This document shows positions 24,046 through 33,318 of a stretch of DNA of 34,329 bases, one piece after another; positions within the stretch are counted from its first letter, which is position 1; each line of letters starts with the position of its first letter. Source of the DNA: Oscillospiraceae bacterium (GTDB lineage Bacteria; Bacillota; Clostridia; UBA1381); contig JAFLUC010000022.1 in assembly GCA_022509005.1 (NCBI GenBank), positions 1 through 34,329 of the forward strand, written 5' to 3'. Below the pieces are notes generated by a model. It was not told the origin of the DNA. It worked only from the letters and a program-made list of their open reading frames with translations, and did no database searches. The translations under genes were made by a program, and so were the position numbers.

Positions 24046-25398
24046 TTACTTAGCCAGTCTTGCTTCGAGTTCAGCCTGCATATCAGCATAACCCGGCTTA
24101 CCCAAGAGCGCAAACATATTCTTCTTGTATGATTCAACGCCAGGCTGATTGAACGGATTAACGCCTAAAACGTAACCTGAAATTCCGCATGCCTTCTCGA
24201 AGAAGTAAACGAGCTTACCGAAGTTATATGCGTCAAGCTTAGGTACTCGTACAGCGAGATTCGGAACTCCGCCGTCAACGTGCGCAAGCGCTGTACCCTG
24301 CGATGCCTTCAAATTTACATAATCAAGAGTCTTGTCCGCTAAGAAGTTAAGACCGTCAAGATTGTCATCATTAGCCTTTATTGTGACATTCTTTTTCGGC
24401 TCATCAACAAGAACAGCTGTTTCAAACAGAATTCTCTGTCCGTCCTGAATATACTGTCCCATTGAGTGGAGATCAGTTGAGAAGTCTGCCGCTGCCGGGA
24501 ATATACCCTTCTGATCCTTACCCTCGCTCTCACCGTAGAGCTGCTTCCACCATTCAGCGAAATAGTGAAGTGCCGGCTCGAAGTTAATAAGCATCTCAAC
24601 CGTCTTACCCTTTCTTGCAAGGCAGTTTCTTACCGCTGCATACTGATATGCCGGGTTTTCTGAAAGCTCAGCTTTGCCGTAAAGCTCTCGGCCGTCTGCC
24701 GCACCCTTCATCATTGCATCAATATCAATACCCGCCGCAGCGATCGGGAGAAGTCCTACAGCTGTGAGCACGCTGAAACGTCCGCCTACATCATCCGGAA
24801 CAACAAACGTCTCGTAGCCCTCAGCGTCAGAAAGCGTCTTAAGTGCACCACGCGCCTTATCGGTAGTAGCATAAATTCTTTCCTTTGCACCTTCCTTGCC
24901 GTACTTATTTTCAAGTATTTCCTTAAATACGCGGAAAGCGATCGCCGGCTCAGTTGTCGTACCTGACTTTGAAATAACATTAACCGAAAAATCCTTACCC
25001 TCTACAGCCTCTATAAGCTCTGCTAAATATGTCGCGCTTATGCTGTTGCCTGCATAGAAAATCTGCGGACCATTTCTGAGCTCCTTTGAAACTGCGTTTG
25101 CAAATGTATGTGAAAGCATTTCAATTGCCGCTCTTGCACCGAGGTATGAACCGCCGATACCAATAACGATAAGAATATCTGAATTCGTGCGAATCTTTTC
25201 AGCTGCCGCCTTAATTCTTGCAAATTCATCCTTATCGTAATCTACCGGAAGATCAACCCAGCCGAGATAGTCATTGCCCGCGCCGGACTTATCAGCGATT
25301 GTGTCATGCGCAACCTTGATATAAGGTGCCATTGCATCAATCTCTTCCTGAGAAACAAAATCCAATGCTTTTGAGTAATCAAAAACTAATTCACTCAT
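24046..25398 (-). CDS. pgi: Glucose-6-phosphate isomerase
   Basis: Glycolytic interconversion of glucose-6-phosphate and fructose-6-phosphate. It has 450 residues, the short Firmicute form. Substrate phosphate is held by [10 protein letters not shown] (143-152). [11 protein letters not shown] (80-90) and [21 protein letters not shown], a standard PGI signature, are present. C-terminal [20 protein letters not shown] carries the conserved Gln-Pro-Gly-Val-Glu and the catalytic lysine. AGGAGG lies just before the ATG, behind a near-consensus promoter. It is the first gene of the run pgi, P-loop, thrC, galK. Confidence 0.97.
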   Translation of the reverse strand: MSELVFDYSKALDFVSQEEIDAMAPYIKVAHDTIADKSGAGNDYLGWVDLPVDYDKDEFARIKAAAEKIRTNSDILIVIGIGGSYLGARAAIEMLSHTFANAVSKELRNGPQIFYAGNSISATYLAELIEAVEGKDFSVNVISKSGTTTEPAIAFRVFKEILENKYGKEGAKERIYATTDKARGALKTLSDAEGYETFVVPDDVGGRFSVLTAVGLLPIAAAGIDIDAMMKGAADGRELYGKAELSENPAYQYAAVRNCLARKGKTVEMLINFEPALHYFAEWWKQLYGESEGKDQKGIFPAAADFSTDLHSMGQYIQDGQRILFETAVLVDEPKKNVTIKANDDNLDGLNFLADKTLDYVNLKASQGTALAHVDGGVPNLAVRVPKLDAYNFGKLVYFFEKACGISGYVLGVNPFNQPGVESYKKNMFALLGKPGYADMQAELEARLAK

Positions 25399-25461
25399 TG
25401 TAAACCTCCTGATTTTTATTTAAAACCACACTATACAGTATGATACATTATATTTAACATC

Positions 25462-25490
25462 ATTTTACACTATTTTTCCATGATTGTCAA
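25462..25490 (-). promoter_or_regulatory. pgi promoter
   Basis: TTGACA and TAAAAT with a 17-base spacer on the minus strand, about 60 bases before the ATG. It probably serves pgi, the P-loop gene, thrC and galK. Confidence 0.85.
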
Positions 25491-25569
25491 TAGTTTATCC
25501 GCAATTTCGGGCATATGCATGATAAAAATATATTACTGCTATTTCTACAAAAATATCAATAAAATACTA

Positions 25570-25598
25570 TTTACTTTCATTTACTTTTATGGTATAAT
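25570..25598 (+). promoter_or_regulatory. Promoter of the secreted GH43 gene
   Basis: TTTACT, a 17-base spacer and TATAAT on the plus strand, preceded by TGG immediately before the -10. The predicted start is about 33 bases before the ATG. No obvious operator is seen. Confidence 0.65.
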
Positions 25599-25636
25599 TA
25601 ATGTAATCATATTTTATTATGAAAGGAAGATAGAAA

Positions 25637-28600
25637 ATGAAACTCAAAAGAATCATTTGCGCCGCTTCGGCCGCGGCAATGCTTATATCAGTAATGCCTA
25701 CGTCGATCTCCGCAGCGGAAAATGACGCGGGCGGTTTCTCGCCGGTTATAAGTGTTACCTTTGATGATGGCAGCGCTGCATATAATCTGCATGACGGCGC
25801 GGCGCTCACTGACGGCAGAGACGGAAAGGCTCTGTCTCTTAACGGCAATGGTCAGTACGCCGATATCAACGGAATAGCCGAAACTCTCGCGAAGATAGAC
25901 GGCGACTTCACCATCAGCGTATGGACGAACCCGTCAAGTATTACCACGTGGTCACGTATTTACGACTTCGGAAACGGCAGCAGCGGAAAGTATATGTTCC
26001 TCACTCCGTCAAACGGCTCTAAGCCGCGTTTTGCAGTGACGGACGGCACAGGTGAACAGACAATCGATTCTGATCCGCAGCTTACTATCGGCGAATGGCA
26101 TAATCTCGTGATAAAACGCGAGGGCGGTGTTTCAACCTTCTACATCGATGGATATGAAACAGGCTCATCAACCGCGCTTGCGTATAATTTCAGCGACCTC
26201 GGGGTTATGGAAAACTATTATCTTGGCAAATCACAGTTTGCCGCAGATCCATACTACTCAGGTCTGATCGATGATTTTCTCGTATACGACAGCGCTCTTA
26301 GCCTTGACCAGATCCGTACAATTGCAGCGGAGGCCTATGAGTCAAAGAGAAATAAGGAGCTTGCCGAATACAACTGCTACATAGTTGACACGCATTTTTA
26401 TATGCAGGGCGAGGAGCTGTTATCGCTTGATGCACTCCCGATCCCGATGCTCCCGTCACCCGGTGTGATATACATATCAAATAAAACGTATGAAAATGGT
26501 GAAGCATCATTCTTCCTTGCAAATGCCAACAGAAACGACGCGTCAAAGCTTGCTGCATATGTCGCAGAGTATGACGACGGCGGAAAGCTTGTAAAGGTTG
26601 TAAAGGTTGATCTTGCAGATAATGTGGAAACCAATTCGGAAAATATAAAGATACCGTTTGAGGCGGAGAATGAGGCAGACGAGGTTAAAATATTCGTATG
26701 GAACGATATGAAGCCCGTAATGGATGTGACACTGCCGGATCTTACGGTAACTTCAACCGTTCAGAACTACACATCACATGACGGCAATGTTAAAACAGAG
26801 CTTTACTCAGTTGACAAGAACGGTAATGAGCAGCTTCTCGCAGCAAGCGATGAGGTGAACATTGCTTCGACCTCCTCAGGCGAGCTGACAATAACCGCTC
26901 CCTACAGAGCAATCGCAAATGCTTCGATGCAATCATCAAAGCTTTTAGTAAAGGCGATTGTTCCGAACCAGAATGGCGAGAACAATACATACGATTCCGC
27001 AGCGCTTTACTGCGGAATACAAGCGCCTGTCGCAGCCCCGGCAGATTCGGACAACACGACAAACGGCGCGCATGACCCATCAATTGTGAAATTCCCCGGC
27101 GATGATACATACTACGTATACTCCTCTCACCATTTGATTTTCACATCTGAGGATCTGATAAACTGGAAAAAGTACGACTTTACAAATATCAACGCGAAGG
27201 ACATAACACCCAAAACGTATAGTTTCATAAGTAAGAACTATTCAAATACGACTATGAACGGCACCTACTGGGCACCGGATGTAATCTATCGCGAAGGTGA
27301 TGATCATCCGTACTGGATGTACATTTCCGTATCCTGCGGCCTTGGCGGCAGAAACTCGGCGATCTCACTCATGAAATCAGATTCACCTCTGTTCTGGGCT
27401 GACAAAAATGCAGATATAGTTGACGCGGGTATTGTATTCGCAACTAAGGAAACCAGCAGCTACAAGACAAATGCGATCGACGCGAATATCTATGTTGACA
27501 GCAATAACGGCAAGGAATACTTTATCTGGGGTTCGTTCTGGGGCGGTATTCAGGCTGCTCCGCTCACAGAGGACGGATTTGTTGAAGGTATTAACTATAC
27601 AAGTGACGCAACAATTTTAAGCTCATGCCAGAACTTCGGAACATCTATATTCACGCAAAAAGACGGCGTTGCCGGTCCTGAGGGCGCATGGATGGTAGAG
27701 CACGGCGATTACCGCTATCTGTTCACCTCCTACGGCTGGCTCGGCTCGAACTATAACACCAGACTTGCGAGAGCACCGTTATCAACGCCGTTCTCGACAA
27801 ATATGGGTACGCAGCTTGTTGACGCAAATAATGTTGTAATGGGCACACAGCAATCTGCCGGCAGCATCACCAGCGCACCGACAGGCTATAAGGTTATCGG
27901 CTCATACCGTTTAGGCGACGGCTCAATGAACGTTGTAAACGATACTCATAACTATTACGTACCGTACAGCAGCGGAGATGCTATTACATACTACGGTCCG
28001 GGTCACAACAGCGCTATTAACGTTGGAAATAACAGCTTCTATGTATCACATACAAGAATTAATCACCCGGAGGGTGCGGCTACGTTGCAGATCAGAAAGA
28101 TGCTCTACACCTCTGACGGCTGGCCGGTTGTCTCCCCTGTTACATATGCGGGCGAGGTTGCGCAGGCACTTCCGATTGAAATGCTTTATGGCACATATGA
28201 CTTGGCATCCGTAGGACGCACAAAGATGATCGGCTCAAAGGTTGGCGAAACCGGTAACGGTCTTGTAGATGTTAACCGTAACTACGACCTGCCTGTGCTT
28301 TCTTCTAAGGTAACGCTTAACGCTGACGGATCTATGACCGACGCTGAGGGCGGTGCACTTGGTACGTGGACATTTGACGGCGATTATACAATAACGCTTA
28401 AATTCACCGTTAACGGTGACGAATCACTTGATGAATTCTATAAGTCGGGTGATACTATGACAATGTACGCGCTTTACGGCTACGATAAAGATATATCAAG
28501 CCCGGTTATCGCGCTCACAGGTGTTGACCAGAAGCATGTTACACAGTTTGCTAAAAAAGCTCTTTCAAATGTGTTCCGCACGCCTGCTGAAACAGTATCA

Positions 28601-31315
28601 GAACCTGATGCTATAGTAATTGAAAAGAGTACCGGTGGAAACCCGGAGCTTGGCTTTGACTCAGACGGTAATATTTTATATGCCGGCGATCCTGCGGCAA
28701 CAGTTATAGGCGACACTGTTTACCTTATCGCAGGTCATGATACCGCGACTGATGAATCATATGTAATGCCTGAATGGGTGCTCTATACATCGAAGAACAT
28801 GACCGACTGGGAATATAAAGGTACTGTAATGAAGGCAACAGACATATCATGGCGCAGCAATGATACATCAGCATGGGCAAGCCAGATGTGTGAATATAAC
28901 GGTAAATATTACCTCTACTACTGTACATGGGATAAGACCTCATCAGGCAAGCATTCAATAGGTGTTGCAGTTGCTGATAAGCCGGAAGGTCCATATAAGG
29001 ATATCGGAGCGCCCCTTGTAAAGGGTACATTCACCGAACCCGAAACCAGCGGCTGGAACGACATTGACCCGACTGTACTGATTGACACAGATGAAAATGG
29101 TGTTGAGCACCGCTATCTCGCATGGGGCAACGGTAAGTATTACATCTGCGAGCTTAACGAGGATATGATATCAGTTAAGGATATTGACGGCGACGGCGAG
29201 ATCAAAATGCACTTAGACGTTAAGGAGCGCACCATAAAGTCAATGAACGGCGGCGTGTTCACAGAAGCACCCTGGCTTTACAAGCGTGACGGAAAGTATT
29301 ATCTGTTCTACGCTATGAACTGGCGCGAAGAAATGGCATATGCTATGATGGACGACCCGATGGGCAGATATGACTACAAGCAGACGCTTATGCCGCCGAC
29401 GGCTACATCTAACACAAACCATCCGTCAGTAATCGACTTCAACGGTAAAACATACTTCATTTACCATAACGGCTCGCTGCCGCACGGCTCAGGCTTCCGC
29501 CGCTCAGTATGTATACAGGAGCTTGAATTTGACGAGAACGGATATGTATATCCGCTTACGGAAACCTCAATAGGTCTTACAGGAAAAGCGAGCACAATTA
29601 TAACCGCTGACGGTAAATACGCTGCACACAGCCCGTTCAGAAATTCACTTGCAGACGCGGCATACCCGATCTCAGCACAGCTTACAGTAGCTGACACGCA
29701 GACTGATTACTCATCTGCATGGGAAATCATGCCGGGTAAGGCTGATGCATCAAATGAGAATTATGTTTCATTACAATCGGTTGACAAACCTGGATTGTAT
29801 ATTGCATCAACAGGTAGCGGCGTTACGCTCACACAGGATGCGAACGGAACTGATGCCGAAGCACAGAAAATGACGTTTAAGACTGTAAAGGCATTAAACG
29901 GCAGCAACGGTGTGTCATTTGTAAGCGTATCTGATCCTGACAGATATCTTACCGCAGTAGGAAGCTCGCTTACTCTCTCCTACGGAGCAGATGCCGACGC
30001 GGCAAGCTTTACTATCGGCGAGGCCGGTCCGGAGCCGAAGCAGGCTATCAAAGTTGCGGATCCCGAGCCGGAACCCGAAGCTGAGGCGGATATTAAACAG
30101 GACTTCAACGTTGATGCAGGCACGCTTATAAGCCTTACAAACGATGCAACACCGTATACCAAGCTTGCCGGAGTTACATTATATATGGGTACAAGAGCCA
30201 ATGACTTCCAGCCGGGACAGAATTTCGCAATCCAGAGCGACGGTGTAACAGGAAACGCTCTCGTAATGAACGCCGGAAAGTATAACAGCGCAAGCCGCGG
30301 ACCGCGTATGCAGATTTATACTCCGGCTATACCGAACGGATACACGGTAACCGCAAGCATCATGGTAAAACAAGGCACAGCAAGCTCTGTTCTCCGGTAT
30401 AATGATTCAACATCATCTGATGCAGGAACACAAATAAATGGTCTTACAACCGAGTATCAAGAGCTTAAGGTTACTATAACGAATGATAATGATACTTATA
30501 CGAGAACAATAACTCTTGGTGGAAATGAAATCGCCAAGGATTATGTAAATGTATTCCCTGTACTCTGGGGTACAACGGATAACAATTCAGGGCAGTCGAT
30601 ATACTTTGACGATTTATCTATCACAACTACTGACGACTCGGGCAATACTCCCGAGCCGCCTGTTGTGACATTACCCGACCCGACTTCTAAGTTTGAATTC
30701 GAGGGCGATTTGAATGACAGTATTTCATCGACTTCAGGAACACTTGCAGCAGAAAAAATCACGTCAGGGGCAGCAGCTCCGGCATCAGCAGAGTATGACA
30801 CCGGTTATACCGGAAAGGCTGTTAAATTCACAGGTGACGGCGGTTATGGCGTAAATCTCGGTAATATTATAACAAAAAGCAATTACACTGTATCCTTCCG
30901 CATGAAAGCAAATGCAATTACCGTACATACAGCCGGTATCTTTATCGATTCAGGTGACGCGGAAACTCAGAGATGGATAAGCGCGCCTATAGGTTGGAAG
31001 ACTGATAATACTCTTATGGTATGGTCAAATGACGGTAGTTGGGTTGACATGGAATCAAGCTTTACAGCACAAACAAATACATGGTATCAAATAACAATTG
31101 CCGCAAGCGGTGGTACTGCAAAGATGTATGTTGACGGAAACCTGATTGCAGAAGGACGCATTGCGAATGTTATAACATCTGATACAACCATTTATCTCGG
31201 TGTAAACTACTGGGATACACCATTTAACGGACTTATAGATGATTTGTATGTGTATAACGGCACAACGCTTTCAGCAGCACAGGCAAAAATGCTCTATGAA
31301 AATACAAGTAAATAA
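25637..31315 (+). CDS. Secreted multidomain arabinan-degrading enzyme with two GH43 domains (1892 aa)
   Basis: Signal peptide at residues 1-26 (MKLKRIICAASAAAMLISVM). Domains follow in order. LamG-like lectin at 36-220. An F-x-W domain at about 245-366, ending KIFVWNDMKPV. A first GH43 propeller at 475-850 with D480 (GAHDPS), D615 (AIDANIY) and E682 (GPEGAW) as catalytic triad and H790 in GPGHNS, the endo-arabinanase pattern, followed by a lipocalin-like domain (about 880-965). A second GH43 at 1005-1310 with D1018 (AGDPA), D1144 (NDIDPT) and E1210 (FTEAPW), probably an arabinofuranosidase. A trefoil domain like AbfB/CBM42 at 1335-1461. A PEPEPEAEAD linker, a beta domain of unknown type at 1487-1665, and a second LamG-like domain at 1684-1888. 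GAAAGGAAG precedes the ATG. Expected substrate: the arabinan side chains of pectin. No anchoring motif was found. Confidence 0.9.
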   Translation: MKLKRIICAASAAAMLISVMPTSISAAENDAGGFSPVISVTFDDGSAAYNLHDGAALTDGRDGKALSLNGNGQYADINGIAETLAKIDGDFTISVWTNPSSITTWSRIYDFGNGSSGKYMFLTPSNGSKPRFAVTDGTGEQTIDSDPQLTIGEWHNLVIKREGGVSTFYIDGYETGSSTALAYNFSDLGVMENYYLGKSQFAADPYYSGLIDDFLVYDSALSLDQIRTIAAEAYESKRNKELAEYNCYIVDTHFYMQGEELLSLDALPIPMLPSPGVIYISNKTYENGEASFFLANANRNDASKLAAYVAEYDDGGKLVKVVKVDLADNVETNSENIKIPFEAENEADEVKIFVWNDMKPVMDVTLPDLTVTSTVQNYTSHDGNVKTELYSVDKNGNEQLLAASDEVNIASTSSGELTITAPYRAIANASMQSSKLLVKAIVPNQNGENNTYDSAALYCGIQAPVAAPADSDNTTNGAHDPSIVKFPGDDTYYVYSSHHLIFTSEDLINWKKYDFTNINAKDITPKTYSFISKNYSNTTMNGTYWAPDVIYREGDDHPYWMYISVSCGLGGRNSAISLMKSDSPLFWADKNADIVDAGIVFATKETSSYKTNAIDANIYVDSNNGKEYFIWGSFWGGIQAAPLTEDGFVEGINYTSDATILSSCQNFGTSIFTQKDGVAGPEGAWMVEHGDYRYLFTSYGWLGSNYNTRLARAPLSTPFSTNMGTQLVDANNVVMGTQQSAGSITSAPTGYKVIGSYRLGDGSMNVVNDTHNYYVPYSSGDAITYYGPGHNSAINVGNNSFYVSHTRINHPEGAATLQIRKMLYTSDGWPVVSPVTYAGEVAQALPIEMLYGTYDLASVGRTKMIGSKVGETGNGLVDVNRNYDLPVLSSKVTLNADGSMTDAEGGALGTWTFDGDYTITLKFTVNGDESLDEFYKSGDTMTMYALYGYDKDISSPVIALTGVDQKHVTQFAKKALSNVFRTPAETVSEPDAIVIEKSTGGNPELGFDSDGNILYAGDPAATVIGDTVYLIAGHDTATDESYVMPEWVLYTSKNMTDWEYKGTVMKATDISWRSNDTSAWASQMCEYNGKYYLYYCTWDKTSSGKHSIGVAVADKPEGPYKDIGAPLVKGTFTEPETSGWNDIDPTVLIDTDENGVEHRYLAWGNGKYYICELNEDMISVKDIDGDGEIKMHLDVKERTIKSMNGGVFTEAPWLYKRDGKYYLFYAMNWREEMAYAMMDDPMGRYDYKQTLMPPTATSNTNHPSVIDFNGKTYFIYHNGSLPHGSGFRRSVCIQELEFDENGYVYPLTETSIGLTGKASTIITADGKYAAHSPFRNSLADAAYPISAQLTVADTQTDYSSAWEIMPGKADASNENYVSLQSVDKPGLYIASTGSGVTLTQDANGTDAEAQKMTFKTVKALNGSNGVSFVSVSDPDRYLTAVGSSLTLSYGADADAASFTIGEAGPEPKQAIKVADPEPEPEAEADIKQDFNVDAGTLISLTNDATPYTKLAGVTLYMGTRANDFQPGQNFAIQSDGVTGNALVMNAGKYNSASRGPRMQIYTPAIPNGYTVTASIMVKQGTASSVLRYNDSTSSDAGTQINGLTTEYQELKVTITNDNDTYTRTITLGGNEIAKDYVNVFPVLWGTTDNNSGQSIYFDDLSITTTDDSGNTPEPPVVTLPDPTSKFEFEGDLNDSISSTSGTLAAEKITSGAAAPASAEYDTGYTGKAVKFTGDGGYGVNLGNIITKSNYTVSFRMKANAITVHTAGIFIDSGDAETQRWISAPIGWKTDNTLMVWSNDGSWVDMESSFTAQTNTWYQITIAASGGTAKMYVDGNLIAEGRIANVITSDTTIYLGVNYWDTPFNGLIDDLYVYNGTTLSAAQAKMLYENTSK

Positions 31316-31333
31316 GTCATTATTAAAATAAAC

Positions 31334-31370
31334 AAAAGCCGAGGGCATCAAGCTCCTCGGCTTTCGTTTG
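31334..31370 (+). terminator. Terminator of the GH43 gene
   Basis: AAAGCCGAGG and CCTCGGCTTT form a 10-bp stem with an A-run before and a short T-rich tail after it, about 20 bases past the stop. Confidence 0.85.
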
Positions 31371-31445
31371 TCCAACATACTCTTCATAAAGGTCTGTATC
31401 GTGTCCGATTAACAGAAAATTTACAAAAAACATAGTATAAACCGC

Positions 31446-31474
31446 TTGCAATCAGTATAGAATTATGTTATACT
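31446..31474 (+). promoter_or_regulatory. ssrA promoter
   Basis: TTGCAA and TATACT with a 17-base spacer on the plus strand, 13 bases before the mature 5' end of tmRNA. Confidence 0.8.
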
Positions 31475-31487
31475 ATATGTATCCTAT

Positions 31488-31846
31488 GGGGCTGCAATGG
31501 CTTCGACGGGGACGAGGAAGCTTGATAAGCGGGTAGCGGATGGTTCAGCCGCTTTAACAAGGACTAAATTTAAATATAAACGCAAACGATTACGATTTTG
31601 CTATGGCTGCCTAATTGCAGCCTTTGTCTCCACCGATGAGTACCACGGCATCGGCATGAGGCATCATATTAAGTGGTGAACGTGAACCGGTGATTGACTC
31701 GTAGCCGGTCATGCATAACGAGCCTACCTATACATTTGCTCCGGTTATGAGGTGTTTGTATAGGGAATTCTTTTCATAACCTGCACCCGGAGAAAGTTGG
31801 GTGGATTTGTTTTCGGACACGAGTTCGATTCTCGTCAGCTCCACCA
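31488..31846 (+). ncRNA. ssrA: tmRNA (ssrA)
   Basis: Rescues stalled ribosomes, acting first as alanyl-tRNA and then as message. The 5' end GGGGCTGCAATGGCTTCGAC and the 3' end GTTCGATTCTCGTCAGCTCC-ACCA pair to form the tRNA-like acceptor and T arm; the CCA is encoded. The tag frame at 31582-31614 reads ANDYDFAMAA then TAA, a degradation tag ending in the usual -AA. The length of 359 bases is typical. A hairpin terminator follows at once. No integrase or att repeat is adjacent, although tmRNA 3' ends are common phage sites. Confidence 0.97.
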
Positions 31847-31848
31847 TT

Positions 31849-31890
31849 CACGTTATTAAGTCTGAACATGGCTTAATAACGTGATTTTTG
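31849..31890 (+). terminator. ssrA terminator
   Basis: CACGTTATTAAG and CTTAATAACGTG form a 12-bp stem followed by ATTTTTG, directly after the tmRNA 3' end. Confidence 0.92.
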
Positions 31891-31907
31891 TGTCTTATTG
31901 AACTATT

Positions 31908-33191
31908 TTATATCGCATTTAATGCCTGAGCGAGGTCTGCAATGAGATCTTCCTTATCTTCCAAACCGCATGATATACGAACAAGCCCAGCAGGTACTCC
32001 GGCTGCTTCAAGCTGCTCATCTGTCATCTGGCGATGAGTTGAGGTTGCAGGATTAAGGCAGCAGGTTCTCGCGTCCGCAACATGAGTTTCTATTGCGGCA
32101 AGCTTCAGATTCTTCATAAACTTCTCCGCCGCTTCGCGTCCGCCTTCAAGCTCAAATGATACAACACCGCATCCTCCGTTTGGCATATACTTCTTTGCTC
32201 TCTCATAGTATTTGTTGCTCGGGAGTCCCGGATAGCTTACAGATTTAACCTGCGGATGCGATTCAAGGAATTCCGCTACTGCCTGACCGTTTTCGACGTG
32301 TCTCGGTATTCTCACATGGAGCGATTCAAGACCGAGATTTAAAATAAACGCATGCTGAGGTGACTGGATACAACCGAAATCACGCATAAGCTGCGCTGTG
32401 CATTTCGTTATAAACGCGCCCTCTTTACCAAACTTCTCAGCGTATGTAATTCCGTGATATGATTCATCCGGTGTGCAGAGTCCCGGGAACTTATCAGCGT
32501 GTGCCATCCAGTCAAATTTACCTGAATCAACGATCGCTCCGCCTACAGCAGCACCGTGTCCGTCCATATACTTTGTCGTTGAATGAGTAACAATATCTGC
32601 TCCCCACTCTATCGGACGGCAGTTCACCGGTGTCGGGAATGTGTTATCAATGATGAGCGGAACACCATGCGCGTGAGCAGCATTTGCAAACTTTTCTATA
32701 TCAAGAACGGTAAGTGCCGGGTTCGCAATCGTTTCACCAAATACCGCGCGCGTATTTTCACGGAATGCCGCGTTAAGCTCTTCATCTGTACAATCAGGCG
32801 ATACAAAGGTTACATCTATTCCCATCTTCGCCATAGTAACCTGTATAAGATTAAATGTTCCGCCGTAGATTGTGGACGAAGCCACAATATGACTGCCGCA
32901 TTCGCAGATATTGAAAAGCGCAAAGAAATTCGCCGCCTGTCCTGATGATGTAAGCATAGCCGCCGTACCGCCTTCAAGCTCGGCAATCTTTGCCGCTACA
33001 TAGTCGTTTGTCGGGTTTTGCAGACGCGTATAGAAATATCCGCTTGCTTCAAGGTCAAAAAGCTTACCCATATCCTCGCTTGTGTCATACTTGAATGTTG
33101 TTGACTGCACAATCGGGATCTGGCGCGGTTCACCGTTCCCGGGCGTATAGCCTGCCTGTACACATTTTGTATTTATTTTGTAGTTGCTCAT
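31908..33191 (-). CDS. metY: O-acetylhomoserine sulfhydrylase (aminocarboxypropyltransferase)
   Basis: PLP enzyme of the Cys/Met metabolism family that makes homocysteine from O-acetylhomoserine and sulfide. It has 427 residues, the usual length for MetY (MetB and MetC are shorter). The PLP lysine is K207 in THSTTKYMDGHG. YFYTRLQNPTND near residue 52, LTSSGQAANFFAL and PLIIDNTFPTP are family motifs. The start at 33191 has AAAGGG about 12 bases upstream and gives the normal N-terminus MSNYKINTKCVQAGY; a longer reading to 33248 runs through the palindrome and promoter. The promoter overlaps a 36-base perfect palindrome, which suggests repression by a dimeric regulator. Confidence 0.94.
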   Translation of the reverse strand: MSNYKINTKCVQAGYTPGNGEPRQIPIVQSTTFKYDTSEDMGKLFDLEASGYFYTRLQNPTNDYVAAKIAELEGGTAAMLTSSGQAANFFALFNICECGSHIVASSTIYGGTFNLIQVTMAKMGIDVTFVSPDCTDEELNAAFRENTRAVFGETIANPALTVLDIEKFANAAHAHGVPLIIDNTFPTPVNCRPIEWGADIVTHSTTKYMDGHGAAVGGAIVDSGKFDWMAHADKFPGLCTPDESYHGITYAEKFGKEGAFITKCTAQLMRDFGCIQSPQHAFILNLGLESLHVRIPRHVENGQAVAEFLESHPQVKSVSYPGLPSNKYYERAKKYMPNGGCGVVSFELEGGREAAEKFMKNLKLAAIETHVADARTCCLNPATSTHRQMTDEQLEAAGVPAGLVRISCGLEDKEDLIADLAQALNAI

Positions 33192-33208
33192 GATATATCT
33201 TCCCTTTC

Positions 33209-33244
33209 TAAAATATTTCATATATGTATATATGAAATATTTTA
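33209..33244. promoter_or_regulatory. 36-base perfect palindrome over the metY -10 box and start site
   Basis: Arms TAAAATATTTCATATA and TATATGAAATATTTTA (16 bp each, no mismatch) around a four-base loop. The outer arm is the -10 box itself. It may be an operator, an RNA hairpin at the 5' end of the message, or both. Confidence 0.75.
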
Positions 33245-33267
33245 GCATACATCTTTATAAATTGCAA
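33239..33267 (-). promoter_or_regulatory. metY promoter
   Basis: TTGCAA and TAAAAT with a 17-base spacer on the minus strand. The -10 is the first six bases of the palindrome, and the predicted start lies inside it. Confidence 0.75.
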
Positions 33268-33275
33268 CACTTATC

Positions 33276-33317
33276 GAAAAAAACGTGCGCAGCTTAATAT
33301 TGCGCACGTTCTTCTTT
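33276..33317 (-). terminator. gltD terminator
   Basis: AACGTGCGCA and TGCGCACGTT form a 10-bp stem; on the minus strand a run of seven T follows. It lies directly after the gltD stop, and the other side carries a T-rich tail too. Confidence 0.93.
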
Positions 33318-33318
33318 T

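Noticed and set aside
25580-25636. Operator for a sugar regulator before the GH43 gene
   Set aside because: No clear inverted repeat or cre-like site could be seen near the promoter, so none is claimed.
31847-31907. Phage or island attachment site at the tmRNA 3' end
   Set aside because: No integrase, no repeat of the tmRNA end and no mobile genes nearby; the inverted repeat is an ordinary terminator.
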